Part shown: positions 32,586 through 41,603 of the stretch, piece after piece
Layout: each line of letters opens with the position of its first letter
Numbering within the stretch: position 1 is the stretch's first letter
Assembly (NCBI GenBank): GCA_041392665.1
Contig: JAWKLQ010000046.1
Coordinates: 1-64,000 of the forward strand
Direction of reading: 5' to 3'
Source: Flavilitoribacter sp020436695
Lineage (GTDB): Bacteria > Bacteroidota > Bacteroidia > Chitinophagales > Saprospiraceae
Length of the DNA stretch: 64,000 bases
Notes under the pieces: generated by a model
Databases searched by the model: none
What the model was told of the DNA's origin: nothing
What the model saw: the letters and a program-made list of their open reading frames with translations, nothing else
Translations under genes and position numbers: made by a program

Positions 32586-35500
32586 ATGAGCCCTTTTATG
32601 CTTGTTGAATTCTTATCAAGGAGCTTTTCTCTTTTTCTGTTCCGGCTTTTCTTTCTTCTTTTGCTGATATTTTCTGGGCTGCCCGAAGCGTACATGTATG
32701 GACAAACCCGCTTGTTTCACCACTTTTCAAATGACAATTTTCCACACGGCAGTGTTACTTGTCTGTTACAGGATCGCTATGGCTTTTTATGGATCGGTAC
32801 TACAGATGGACTGGGTAGGTATGACGGTACAAAACTGATTGAATACCGGCATCTGCCAAAAGATACGACTAGTCTGAGTAATAACTATATCCAATGCCTG
32901 TATGAAGACCGTGATGGCTATATCTGGGTGGGTACCAGGGAAGGCATAAATATCTATGATCCGAGACGAGACGCTTTTACTCATGCCAGAGCAAATAATG
33001 AGAGCGATGTCAACGAAGCGGATATAGTATTACACATTACTCAGGACCGCTACGGTACTATTTGGTACGGCACATATAATGGTCTCTATAAGAAGAAACC
33101 GGGTGAGAAAGGATTAAAAGTGCCTCTGGCCGTTCAGGGGAATGAGGCCTCTACTTTTAAGTTGGTAGTCTGGTATATCTTTGAAGATGATACAGGCCGT
33201 TTACTCGTCGGCACAAGCATGGGACTTCTGATTTTTAACGACCCCGATAGCTCTTCATTTATTGCTTATCACAAAAAAGATAGCGTATTTCACGGATTGA
33301 CCTCAGAACAGGTTTGGACTATAGACCAACAACCTGACGGCACTATCTGGACTGGGACAAACAACGGTTTGTTCGAATTCAGAGACGGGTATTTCCACCG
33401 GCGCTTTAAAACACAGTTGGAGGATAATTTTATTCAGGCCGTTTGGATTGACGGCGACAGCATATTATGGGTGGGGACGTTGGATGGTGGCCTGCATGAA
33501 ATAGATCTTGCCAACGAACAGGTTATACAGCACAAAAACCGGATTGGGGATGAATATTCCATCAGCCTTAACCGGATAGAAGTGATCATGCGTGATCGTA
33601 CAGGCCTGCTGTGGGTGGGTACAGGTGCCGGCCTGGACAAGACCGCTCCCTGGTTAAACCGGTTCAAGGTGATCCGGCATCAGTCCGATAATCCGAACAG
33701 CCTGAGCAACAACATCGTCAAATCCATACATAAAGATAACCGGGGTAACCTTTGGGTGGGTACATACGATGGCCTCAACTTCCTCAGTTCAGCAGATCTG
33801 CAGGAAGGCAATTTTAATTTTCATGTTTTCCGCCATCAGACAGGAGATGAATTCTCACTTTCCGCAAACAATATTTTCAGTCTACACGAAGATAGCCGTG
33901 GACAACTGTGGATCGCTACTCAAAACGGACTGAATTATACCACCGTCTCTACGGTAGATCATCATCAGCGTTTCAGGCATCTTGACGAGACAGACGGACT
34001 ACCCAATAGTTTAATTCACGAGATACAGCAGATCGATACCGGCACTTATTGGGTGGCTACAGCAGCTCAAATGGTCAAGATGGAGTTAGATGGATCTCCG
34101 GAAGACAATATGAAGATGGAATGGATTGAAAGTAAAGAAAACAGGGAAGGAGGGATCGTTAATTCGATGGTGAACACCCTGCTTCAGGATCGGTTCGGTT
34201 ATTGGTGGATGGGAACTTTTGACGGCCTTAGTCAGCATCAGATGCGTGAAGGAATGGACTATTTTACTAACTATCAGCATCGGCCCCGGGATAGCTTTGC
34301 TTTGAGTGATAATGCCATCCGATGTTTATTCCTTGATAGTCAGGGGCGTACCTGGGTAGGCACCCGGGGAGGCTTAAATCTAATCATCCAGGATCACCCA
34401 CTGCAACCCGCCCGATTTATTTCTTTTGGCATACAGGATGGATTTCCCAATGATGTGATCAATTTCATGGTAGAAGATAACCGCAATAATCTATGGATCG
34501 GAACCCAGGCCGGCCTGGTGGTATTTAACCCCGAAGCTGCATTGGCCGGCACGAACGGTGTTAAAAAAGTGTATGGGAAAAATGATGGACTGGCCTCTGC
34601 CAATACGATATTCCGGGCCGTTTTTCAGGATAAGAACGGGACCATCTACCTGGGAACTGCGGATGGGTTGCATATTTTTCATCCCGAAACGCTTTCCGTC
34701 AACAAAAACGGCCCGAAGGTAGTTTTTAATGATCTTTCGATCTTCAATAATACGGTTTCACCTAAAGATACCACACAGCATTTTCTGGGCCTTCCCCTAC
34801 ACCTGGCAGGGGAGGTGCATCTTACCTACCGCGAGCAGGTGTTCTCCCTGGGCTTTTCGGCGATTGATTTCACCGCGCCACCGAAAAATCGATACCGTTA
34901 TCGCATGCTGGGTTTTAATGATGACTGGCTGGAAACGGAAGAGCCTCATACTACCTATACCAATCTGCCTCCCGGCACTTATCGTTTTCAGGTAAAGGCA
35001 GCCAATAGTGATGGTGTGTGGAATACCGAGCCTGAAGAATTGCTTATTTTTATCCAGCCTCCGATCTGGCAAACTCCGGCAGCCTATCTTTTCTATTTTC
35101 TTTTGATCGCCGGTTTGCTCTATCTGCTTATTCGCCTACGGGTAATAGTCCGTACCAGAGCATTGGAACAAGAATTGAGTATCCAACGTGCCCGTAGTGA
35201 AGAAAGGGAAATGCTCCGCAGGAAAAATGCCGCTGATTTTCACGATGAACTGGGGCATCGGCTGACAAAGATATCGCTCTTTCTCTCTTTGGCCGAGCAG
35301 CAATTTCCAATGAAGGGTGCAGTAGATTATCTCGCAAAAATAAGAGTTCAGGCAGAAGGTTTGTCATCCGGTATCAGAGACCTGATCTGGACGCTGGACC
35401 CTCAACAGGATAGTTTGCTGCAAACACTGATCCGTATCCGTGATTTTGGCGACAGGTTATTTGAATTCGCTCCGGTACATTTCCAGATGGGGGCTATTCA

Positions 35501-35825
35501 GCCGGAATGGGAAGAACTGCAATTAGCGCCGGATGTCCGTAAAAATGTACTGCTGATCTTTAAGGAGGCCATGCACAACTGCCTGAAATATGCCGAAGCC
35601 AGTAATGCTTCTCTGATAATTGAAGAAGGGGAGGAGTGTTTTACTATCGCCTTTTCCGATGATGGCTGTGGAATGACGAACCCTGAGACAAGGGCCGGTT
35701 ATGGTCTGCAAAATATGAAAAACCGGGCCCGAAAATTGAATGCCCGATTGGAGATCATTTCCGAGACTGATAAAGGCACGACCATTAAACTGGTTCAATT
35801 AAGGCTTTTTAATGAAGGCCGGTAG
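32586..35825 (+). CDS. Two-component sensor: beta-propeller (reg_prop), Y_Y_Y domain and histidine kinase
   Basis: A 1079-residue membrane sensor. A signal anchor lies near residues 15-35. The periplasmic part consists of repeated reg_prop blades (consensus D-R-x-G-x-[IL]-W-[IV]-G-T-x-x-G-[LI]) up to about residue 715. A Y_Y_Y domain follows (YRYRMLGFNDDW, then TTYTNLPPGTYRFQVKAANSDG), then one membrane helix (AYLFYFLLIAGLLYLLIRL). The kinase core has phospho-acceptor His886 in DFHDELGHRLTKI and an HATPase with NCLKYAEASN and DDGCGMT ... GYGLQNMKNRA. This kinase class phosphorylates LuxR-type response regulators, and one is encoded just downstream. The propeller probably binds a ligand outside the inner membrane; the signal is unknown. 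The ATG at 32586 starts directly before the anchor. Confidence 0.9.
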   Translation: MSPFMLVEFLSRSFSLFLFRLFFLLLLIFSGLPEAYMYGQTRLFHHFSNDNFPHGSVTCLLQDRYGFLWIGTTDGLGRYDGTKLIEYRHLPKDTTSLSNNYIQCLYEDRDGYIWVGTREGINIYDPRRDAFTHARANNESDVNEADIVLHITQDRYGTIWYGTYNGLYKKKPGEKGLKVPLAVQGNEASTFKLVVWYIFEDDTGRLLVGTSMGLLIFNDPDSSSFIAYHKKDSVFHGLTSEQVWTIDQQPDGTIWTGTNNGLFEFRDGYFHRRFKTQLEDNFIQAVWIDGDSILWVGTLDGGLHEIDLANEQVIQHKNRIGDEYSISLNRIEVIMRDRTGLLWVGTGAGLDKTAPWLNRFKVIRHQSDNPNSLSNNIVKSIHKDNRGNLWVGTYDGLNFLSSADLQEGNFNFHVFRHQTGDEFSLSANNIFSLHEDSRGQLWIATQNGLNYTTVSTVDHHQRFRHLDETDGLPNSLIHEIQQIDTGTYWVATAAQMVKMELDGSPEDNMKMEWIESKENREGGIVNSMVNTLLQDRFGYWWMGTFDGLSQHQMREGMDYFTNYQHRPRDSFALSDNAIRCLFLDSQGRTWVGTRGGLNLIIQDHPLQPARFISFGIQDGFPNDVINFMVEDNRNNLWIGTQAGLVVFNPEAALAGTNGVKKVYGKNDGLASANTIFRAVFQDKNGTIYLGTADGLHIFHPETLSVNKNGPKVVFNDLSIFNNTVSPKDTTQHFLGLPLHLAGEVHLTYREQVFSLGFSAIDFTAPPKNRYRYRMLGFNDDWLETEEPHTTYTNLPPGTYRFQVKAANSDGVWNTEPEELLIFIQPPIWQTPAAYLFYFLLIAGLLYLLIRLRVIVRTRALEQELSIQRARSEEREMLRRKNAADFHDELGHRLTKISLFLSLAEQQFPMKGAVDYLAKIRVQAEGLSSGIRDLIWTLDPQQDSLLQTLIRIRDFGDRLFEFAPVHFQMGAIQPEWEELQLAPDVRKNVLLIFKEAMHNCLKYAEASNASLIIEEGEECFTIAFSDDGCGMTNPETRAGYGLQNMKNRARKLNARLEIISETDKGTTIKLVQLRLFNEGR

Positions 35826-35854
35826 TGTCAGAAAGGGAAACTGCTTTGTTGAAT

Positions 35855-35872
35855 ATACCCCATATGGGGGAT
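35855..35872. promoter_or_regulatory. Palindromic operator candidate upstream of the LuxR regulator gene
   Basis: ATACCCCATATGGGGGAT, holding the perfect 12-base palindrome CCCCATATGGGG (35858-35869). It ends 48 bases before the TTG start at 35921. A near copy, matching at 15 of 18 bases, lies at 36611-36628, the same distance before the OmpA gene. The role as a response-regulator site is inferred. Confidence 0.5.
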
Positions 35873-35920
35873 AAGCTACCCGTCAGAAAATACTTATTTT
35901 GAAACCCAAAGGACACTCAT

Positions 35921-36550
35921 TTGCCGGAACGCCCGATACATATAGTTATCATTGAAGACGATGAAGAGATCCGACAGACTCTCGCGCTCATCATTGGAGG
36001 TACAAATGGTTTCTTCTGCGCTGCCACCTATCCCAATGCAGAATTGGCCCTGGAAGATCTGGCAGAGCATACAGCCGATGTTTATCTGGTAGATATTGAA
36101 CTGCCCGGGATATCCGGTATAGAAGCGGTTAGCCGGATCAAGCAGTTCAAACCCAAGGTCGATTGCCTGATGTTGAGCATTCGTCAGGACGATGAAGCCG
36201 TTTTTAATTCCATTCGTTCCGGAGCATCCGGTTACCTCTTAAAAGACACACCACCGGCACGCCTTTTACAAGCCATTGAAGAGGTACACCGGGGAGGAGC
36301 ACCAATGAGTATGCAGATTGCCCGCCGGGTTTTGCAGTCTTTCTATTCTTTTCATCCATCTCCGCTTTCTGAGCGTGAATCGGAGGTTCTGAAATTGCTG
36401 AGTGAAGGATTGAACTATCGTTCCATTGCCGGCAAATTGTACCTTTCACCTTACACCGTAAAAACCCATATCAAGAATATTTACTCCAAATTACACGTCC
36501 ACACCCGTGCCGAAGCGGTAAAAAAAGCGATAAAAGACAAATTGATCTGA
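35921..36550 (+). CDS. LuxR-family response regulator (NarL/FixJ type), TTG start
   Basis: A 209-residue response regulator. The receiver domain runs to about residue 125 with the acidic pair IEDDEE (residues 11-16), the phospho-acceptor Asp58 in VYLVDIELPG, and the conserved Ser/Thr and Lys in LMLSIR and GYLLKDTPPA. The C-terminal LuxR helix-turn-helix spans about residues 146-201 (LSERESEVLKLLSEGL, then LYLSPYTVKTHIKNIYSKLHV). The start is a TTG at 35921; it is supported by AAAGGA at 35908-35913 with 7 bases of spacing and by the receiver's first strand beginning directly after. It follows its probable kinase by 95 bases. The palindrome between them suggests autoregulation. Confidence 0.9.
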   Translation: MPERPIHIVIIEDDEEIRQTLALIIGGTNGFFCAATYPNAELALEDLAEHTADVYLVDIELPGISGIEAVSRIKQFKPKVDCLMLSIRQDDEAVFNSIRSGASGYLLKDTPPARLLQAIEEVHRGGAPMSMQIARRVLQSFYSFHPSPLSERESEVLKLLSEGLNYRSIAGKLYLSPYTVKTHIKNIYSKLHVHTRAEAVKKAIKDKLI

Positions 36551-36610
36551 TTGAGTATTCATTTTCCCAAGCGAAAAACCACCACCTATTCATTACTCTC
36601 GGATTCAAAA

Positions 36611-36628
36611 ATACCCCATCCGGGCGAT
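36611..36628. promoter_or_regulatory. Second copy of the palindromic operator, upstream of the OmpA gene
   Basis: ATACCCCATCCGGGCGAT. Compared with the palindrome at 35855-35872, 15 of 18 positions are identical. It ends 43 bases before the ATG at 36672. A TTACTTT word just after it (36629-36635) resembles the -7 elements seen elsewhere in the window. Confidence 0.45.
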
Positions 36629-36671
36629 TTACTTTCCTATCTGTATTCCGGCATCTTGTACAAAAAAAATA

Positions 36672-37664
36672 ATGTCAAACTTCGCAAAGAATACATTGGC
36701 TCTGCTATTGGCTGGACTGTTCGGCAGTGTATACCTTTTCGGTCAGGAGCGAAAGAGAACAGAATTCATTCCCGGTAAGCAGGAGATCTTCATAGATAGT
36801 TTGAAACACGAATTACTGGGCGAATTCCCTTCGAGATGGGATCTGCGTCGAGGATCGGCTGAGATCATGCGATTTGAAAACGGCAATGTCATTGGTATTA
36901 CCGCCGGCCAGACGGATATTATCCCTTTAATGGAGGAGAAAGACTATTTGCCGGAAAGATTTACGATCGAATTGGAAGTGTATTTCCACAATTACGGCAA
37001 TGAGGGTTACACTATTAAATTCAATGATGACAACCGATACTACTTTCGCATTAATGTCGATGGAATATCCAACCGGGATGGTCACGTCCGGCGCCCGAAA
37101 AAAGACCCGGTCGGCTGGCGGAAAGTAGAAGTTTCCTTTAATAAAAGAGTCCTGAAGGTATACTACGAAGGTGAGCGTCTGCTCAATATACCCAATATGG
37201 CGGATCGACCTACCCGAATGAGCATTGTGGCACTAGGGCATGGAGCAAGCATGGAAAAGTATGCCATGATACGTAATATCCGCATTGCCGAAGGCGGAGT
37301 TCCTTTATACGATCGACTCATCACTGACGGCAAACTCGAGATGAGTAACATTCATTTTGACTATAACGAAGCCCGTATCAAAGCCACTTCTCTACCTGTC
37401 ATCAGGAGTATTGCAGAAATGTTGCTCGAACATCCGGATATCCGCATCAGTATTGAAGGACATACTGATAGTGATGGTGAGGCCGACTTCAACCAACGTT
37501 TATCCGAACAGCGCGCCGAATCGGTGAAAGCTGCGTTGGTCGATCTAAAAGTATTGCAGGGCCGCCTGCTGACCAAGGGCTGGGGCGAAAGTCAGCCTAT
37601 TGCTGATAATCAAACTGATGCGGGAAAAGCAGAGAACCGGCGTGTCACTTTCAGAATGTTGTAG
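36672..37664 (+). CDS. OmpA-family outer-membrane protein with N-terminal LamG-like domain
   Basis: A 330-residue exported protein. A signal peptide (LALLLAGLFGSVYLFGQ) is followed by a beta-sandwich region of about 180 residues, resembling concanavalin/LamG-type domains (FTIELEVYFHNYGNEGYTI, VGWRKVEVSFNKRVLKVYYEG). The C-terminal OmpA domain (about residues 225-330) has the peptidoglycan-binding sentence ISIEGHTDSDGEADFNQRLSEQRAESV and ends in GWGESQPIADNQTDAGKAENRRV. Asp and Arg at the diaminopimelate site are present. The domain anchors the protein to peptidoglycan, and the sandwich may bind sugar or protein. It is separated from the response regulator gene by 121 bases holding a near copy of the palindrome, so it may be a target of that regulator. 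Confidence 0.88.
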   Translation: MSNFAKNTLALLLAGLFGSVYLFGQERKRTEFIPGKQEIFIDSLKHELLGEFPSRWDLRRGSAEIMRFENGNVIGITAGQTDIIPLMEEKDYLPERFTIELEVYFHNYGNEGYTIKFNDDNRYYFRINVDGISNRDGHVRRPKKDPVGWRKVEVSFNKRVLKVYYEGERLLNIPNMADRPTRMSIVALGHGASMEKYAMIRNIRIAEGGVPLYDRLITDGKLEMSNIHFDYNEARIKATSLPVIRSIAEMLLEHPDIRISIEGHTDSDGEADFNQRLSEQRAESVKAALVDLKVLQGRLLTKGWGESQPIADNQTDAGKAENRRVTFRML

Positions 37665-37688
37665 GAAAGATATATGTACTAATTTTTG
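37659..37688 (+). promoter_or_regulatory. Possible promoter of the small lipoprotein gene
   Basis: TTG at 37659-37661 (overlapping the OmpA stop), then 18 bases, then TAATTTTTG (37680-37688), close to TAnnTTTG with one extra T. It lies 24 bases before the ATG at 37713. Confidence 0.35.
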
Positions 37689-37712
37689 ATCAACACTTTC
37701 ATCCATATTAAA

Positions 37713-38162
37713 ATGAATACATCACACCTACTTATGGCCATAGTTGCCATGCTTGCTTTATCGTTTGCAGGCTGCAAAAAAGACAGTGCTAATCCATTAA
37801 ACGCTAACGATGGGTGCAAGATCGCCTATACCATTAATGGGCAAAAAGAGACTTCCACCCCTGACGTATGCCTATATCTGGACGGCACCCTAAATATGGG
37901 TCTGATCGGTTCCAACGGCATCCAGATCCAGATCAATGATCTGACCGGACCCGCTACTTTTAAGGCTCCCGGTGATGATATTGTGATCCTGCTTGACCTC
38001 AAAGATGGCACCCGGCTATCAATGAAGTCCGGTACGATAACCGTAACCGAATTCAATAACTCTCGTGTGAAAGGGACTTTCAGCGGAGACTTTGTAGATA
38101 TTGCCGATCTCAGTGGGCCGAGTATGCCCCTGACTGCGGGTGAATTTTCAGCCGAAATATAA
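37713..38162 (+). CDS. Small lipoprotein of unknown function
   Basis: About 149 residues. The N-terminus is a lipoprotein signal: MNTSHLLMAIVAMLALSFAG followed by Cys, with a lipobox LSFAGC and a KKD tail. The mature part has no domain I recognise; it is rich in strands and carries a CKIAYTINGQKE opening, a CLYLDGTL segment and an FSGDFVDIADL end, like the small beta-barrel or sandwich lipoproteins common in Bacteroidota. I choose the ATG at 37713, since the signal starts there; a TTG nine codons upstream is open but less likely. It follows the OmpA gene and is convergent, 20 bases away, with the histidine kinase gene. Confidence 0.75.
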   Translation: MNTSHLLMAIVAMLALSFAGCKKDSANPLNANDGCKIAYTINGQKETSTPDVCLYLDGTLNMGLIGSNGIQIQINDLTGPATFKAPGDDIVILLDLKDGTRLSMKSGTITVTEFNNSRVKGTFSGDFVDIADLSGPSMPLTAGEFSAEI

Positions 38163-38182
38163 ATTTGAGGCTATCACCTAAT

Positions 38183-39670
38183 TCACCCATGCGCCGGCAG
38201 AGCGAACAAAAAAGTAGCTCCCTGGTTCGGCTTACTGATCACACTGATGGTGGAATTATGCAGATCCATGATCTTACGGGCAATGGCCAGCCCAAGGCCA
38301 GTACTGCTGACTTTCTCTTTTGCAGTCTGTTTGGCCTTTCGGTAGCGTTCAAATATAAAAGCCTGCTCCTCTTCTGGAATACCCGGGCCATCATCAGTCA
38401 CCCGAACTTCTACTACATGGTCGTTTGCAGAGATCGCAATGGTGATCTGTCCTCCTTTGGGCGTGTATTTCAGGGCATTATCCAATAGGTTTTGCATGAC
38501 ACGTTCTACCAAAGCAACATCTGCAAACACCATCGGTAGATCGGGATGCATATCCAGGTTGATAGTAATGTCTTTTTTATCGGCCAGGATCTTGAATTTA
38601 TTACTGATATCGTGAGCCAGCTCAGTAATGAAGAAGGGTTCTTTTTCCGGTATGATTTGTTTGGCTTCCAGTTTGGAATACTCAAATAACTGTTGTACCA
38701 GCCGGCTGAGCTTCTGGCTGCTGCTCAATACGATATTGAGGTACTTATTGCGCTCTTCGGGCTTTAGCTGGTCGTCCTTGATCTGTAAGGTCTCAATATA
38801 GCCCTGCATAATAGCCAGTGGGGTGCGCAAATCGTGAGACACATTGGCGATCAGTTCCCGGCGTAGATTTTCAACAGATTTAAGCTCTTCGATATTGGCT
38901 ACAATTCGATCCGCCATTTCATTAAAGGTTTCGGACAATACCGGAAGGTCTTTACCGGTGCTCTCAGGGATACGAGCCTGAAGATCACCATCTTTAAAGC
39001 GTCTTACGGTTTCGATGGTCGCGGTCAGCCGTCGGGTAAAATAACCCAGGGCCAGGACCCCTATCACAAAAGCTCCCAGGAGCGTCAGAAAAAAAAGATT
39101 ACCACCGAGTGTAAATAAACGGGTCTTATAAATAGCTGAAGTCACTTCTGCCTGTTCGGCGCTGGCCAGAATAATATAGGCATAACCGTTGAGTGCTCCC
39201 TGCTCATCGTAGAAGGGAGCCGCAGAAAATACTTTACTGACTCCCGGATTTCGCGGATCGTCCCCGGTAATGACCTCATCTTTTCCCCGCCTGATAAAAT
39301 GTTGGACGGGTTGCAGGTCTACGTGATCCAGCTTTACGGCTTTCTCCGGGACCACATAACTAACGATGCGCCCGGTTTTATCCAGCAGGTATACTTCCAC
39401 GTTCGGATTGATCACCATCATGGAATGCATAATGTCGCTGAGATGTGACGTATCGACATTGCCCCCTTCATCGATATATGGCTTCACCTCTTTAACCATG
39501 TGCTCGGCAATGGAGCCGTAAAGGCGCTGATTGGCCTCCTGGAAATATTTTTGCTCCGTGTACACCGTCACGCCTACATAAGCAATACCCAACAAAATGA
39601 GTACACCCAGAAAGGTGAGCGAGATCTTCCAGTATAAACGATTAGTGAAGAGATTTTTCAATCTTACCAT
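38183..39670 (-). CDS. Sensor histidine kinase, HAMP-containing (PhoR/ResE type)
   Basis: A 495-residue membrane kinase. The first membrane helix lies near residues 16-38 (ISLTFLGVLILLGIAYVGVTV), followed by a periplasmic sensor region of about 140 residues with a PAS/Cache-like sentence (VEVYLLDKTGRIVSYVVPE). A second helix comes next (LFFLTLLGAFVIGVLALGYF), a HAMP linker, then HisKA with NVSHDLRTPLAIMQGYIETL, and the ATP-binding domain with N box NLLDNALKYTP, G1 DDGPGIPEEE and G2 STGLGLAIARKI. I choose the ATG at 39670, where the cytoplasmic tail MVRLKNLF begins; an ATG 13 codons earlier is possible. It lies directly downstream of its partner response regulator. The signal is unknown. Confidence 0.92.
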   Translation of the reverse strand: MVRLKNLFTNRLYWKISLTFLGVLILLGIAYVGVTVYTEQKYFQEANQRLYGSIAEHMVKEVKPYIDEGGNVDTSHLSDIMHSMMVINPNVEVYLLDKTGRIVSYVVPEKAVKLDHVDLQPVQHFIRRGKDEVITGDDPRNPGVSKVFSAAPFYDEQGALNGYAYIILASAEQAEVTSAIYKTRLFTLGGNLFFLTLLGAFVIGVLALGYFTRRLTATIETVRRFKDGDLQARIPESTGKDLPVLSETFNEMADRIVANIEELKSVENLRRELIANVSHDLRTPLAIMQGYIETLQIKDDQLKPEERNKYLNIVLSSSQKLSRLVQQLFEYSKLEAKQIIPEKEPFFITELAHDISNKFKILADKKDITINLDMHPDLPMVFADVALVERVMQNLLDNALKYTPKGGQITIAISANDHVVEVRVTDDGPGIPEEEQAFIFERYRKAKQTAKEKVSSTGLGLAIARKIMDLHNSTISVISKPNQGATFLFALPAHG

Positions 39671-39717
39671 TGTTGTTTTGTTCAGGTAAAGACAAGCCAC
39701 ATAATCCATCTCCTATT

Positions 39718-40431
39718 TTAGCCAGTACGCAGCTCCTCATTAAACCGGTACCCGACTCCCCAGGTGGTCAATATGTACTTGGGGTTAGACAAGTCCGGTT
39801 CAATTTTTGCCCGCAGTCGGTTAATGTGTGAATTGACGGTGTGTTCATATCCGTCAAAATCATAACCCCAGACGAGATTGAGAATGCGATTACGATCATA
39901 ACTTTTACCAGGGCTAGAAGCTAATAACGAGAGCAGGTCGAATTCCTTGGGTGAAAGTTCCACACGCTGGTCTTGTATAGTGACCTTTCTCATGTCCAGG
40001 TCGATCGACAGACTATCAAAGTTCATTCTCCGTTTTTGTCCCTCTCTATTCTTGACGCTCATCATTTGGGTACGACGGAAAATGGCTTTCACCCTGGCGA
40101 TGAACTCCCGGACACTAAAAGGCTTGGTCAAATAGTCATCGGCTCCGAATTCGAGACCGAGCACCCGGTCGATCTCCTCCGAACGCGCAGTTAGCATCAA
40201 TATAGGGGTAATGATGTTGTGCGCCCGCACCTGCCGGCAGATCTCCGTACCCTCCATACCGGGCAACATCAGATCGAGGATGATCAGATCCAGGGTTGGG
40301 TCAAGGGCCAGTTGGTACCCCTGCGTTCCGTCGAAAGCAAATGTTACATCGCAATCGAGATCGCGCAAGTGGATCTCTAATAATGCTACAATATCCCGGT
40401 CGTCCTCAACAATTAAGACCTTTTTTTTCAT
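39718..40431 (-). CDS. OmpR/PhoB-family response regulator
   Basis: A 237-residue transcriptional response regulator. The receiver has the acidic pair VEDDRD (residues 8-13), phospho-acceptor Asp53 in LIILDLMLPGMEGTE, Thr in LMLTAR, and Lys in ADDYLTKPF. The winged-helix output domain (about residues 130-232) reads VELSPKEFDLLSLLASSPG, then SYDRNRILNLVWG, then VNSHINRLRAKIE and ILTTWGVGYRFN. The kinase gene starts 47 bases after its stop, so the two are an operon and a cognate pair. No phosphate transporter or other target gene is next to them, so the controlled process cannot be named. Confidence 0.93.
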   Translation of the reverse strand: MKKKVLIVEDDRDIVALLEIHLRDLDCDVTFAFDGTQGYQLALDPTLDLIILDLMLPGMEGTEICRQVRAHNIITPILMLTARSEEIDRVLGLEFGADDYLTKPFSVREFIARVKAIFRRTQMMSVKNREGQKRRMNFDSLSIDLDMRKVTIQDQRVELSPKEFDLLSLLASSPGKSYDRNRILNLVWGYDFDGYEHTVNSHINRLRAKIEPDLSNPKYILTTWGVGYRFNEELRTG

Positions 40432-40663
40432 GATGTCAGGGGAGTCTGTATGTAGATGAAATTGGTTGTCTTGCCTTATGCTCTTTAGATACTGGATGTT
40501 ACTTCAGGCAAGTTAAGGATCAAGTATCACAAAAACATCACAAGGAGAAGCGAATGGCGTCAGGCGGACGTTTAGCGGAGTGAGATTCAGACCTTTTTAA
40601 CATATACTGCGACACCCGGATAGCCTTTACCGGAGTTGCGCACCCGGGGCCAGCCTCGCTTTT

Positions 40664-41599
40664 TTAGCGCATATACTTCAGACCGAATTTGGCGTCAAAG
40701 CTTTCCAATGCATCCAGCCTGATCAGGCCATCACCATTGTTAAAACCATCAATATTGCAGGTCATAGGTTCAAGCGCGACCGACTCGCGGTGGGGGGGCG
40801 TGAATACCTGCAGGAAATTGAATTTGTTTTTACCGGTCTCCTGCCAATAGCGCAAATTTCCGAATTCCCCTTCAAGGTAAGCAGAAGCTTCTACGCGGTC
40901 AGTTGGCAGGGCGAAACAATTATCGAGAGTGTGGCCGCCAATCAGGCTGCCTTGTGTGAATTTATCATAATTATAGCGCTTGCCATTGGGGATCATAAAC
41001 CGGTCGATACCGATCAACTCACACTCGGGGAGTAGCAACTGCAGCGTGTCTGCCTTATCGCTGAGACGAAAATAGGGATGCCATCCCAGCCCTACCGGAA
41101 TAGCCTGCGTTCCATCGTTCTGGAAAGCCATGGTTACCGTGAGCTGATTGCGTTGATCGATCGCAAACTGAATATTGAAAGTGAAGGGAAAGGGATAGCC
41201 GGGATGTTCGCCCGCATCCCGGTATTCACAACCTATCGTTGCACCCTCCGGGCTCAAGTCCAATTGGTTGACCCGCATCGGCTTGGCTGCACCGAAACCG
41301 TGCAGGGCATTCCCCGTATGGGCATCGTTGATGGGAAATTGGTAACTGGTGCCTTCCCATTCATATCGTCCCTCTTTGAGGCGATTGGGAAAGGGGAACA
41401 ATACGATATTTTTGGACCAGCGATTACTTTCCATTTCCTGGGCCGTACGATAACCGTCCAATACGGAAACGCCATCGAAAACCAGATCTAATACGCAGGC
41501 CCCGTGACCGGGCACGAGTTCCAGCCTGTTTTGGCCATCGGGACTGAGCAGCGTATGTTTTTCGTATTTACCAAAAGGGGTGATCTGATGTTGATACAT
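40664..41599 (-). CDS. Aldose 1-epimerase (galactose mutarotase family)
   Basis: A 311-residue mutarotase-like protein that should interconvert alpha and beta anomers of aldoses. Family landmarks are LFPFPNRLKEGRYEWEG, the conserved NALHGF (first catalytic-site histidine), GLGWHPYF with the second histidine, and VALEPMTCNIDGFNNGDGL, whose glutamate is the general base in the family. The length is in the normal range (300-350). There is no signal peptide. It follows the trehalase gene by 4 bases, so both are probably on one message. A mutarotase next to trehalase fits glucose release. Closely related members act on phosphorylated sugars; the substrate is not certain. Confidence 0.88.
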   Translation of the reverse strand: MYQHQITPFGKYEKHTLLSPDGQNRLELVPGHGACVLDLVFDGVSVLDGYRTAQEMESNRWSKNIVLFPFPNRLKEGRYEWEGTSYQFPINDAHTGNALHGFGAAKPMRVNQLDLSPEGATIGCEYRDAGEHPGYPFPFTFNIQFAIDQRNQLTVTMAFQNDGTQAIPVGLGWHPYFRLSDKADTLQLLLPECELIGIDRFMIPNGKRYNYDKFTQGSLIGGHTLDNCFALPTDRVEASAYLEGEFGNLRYWQETGKNKFNFLQVFTPPHRESVALEPMTCNIDGFNNGDGLIRLDALESFDAKFGLKYMR

Positions 41600-41603
41600 A
41601 GTG

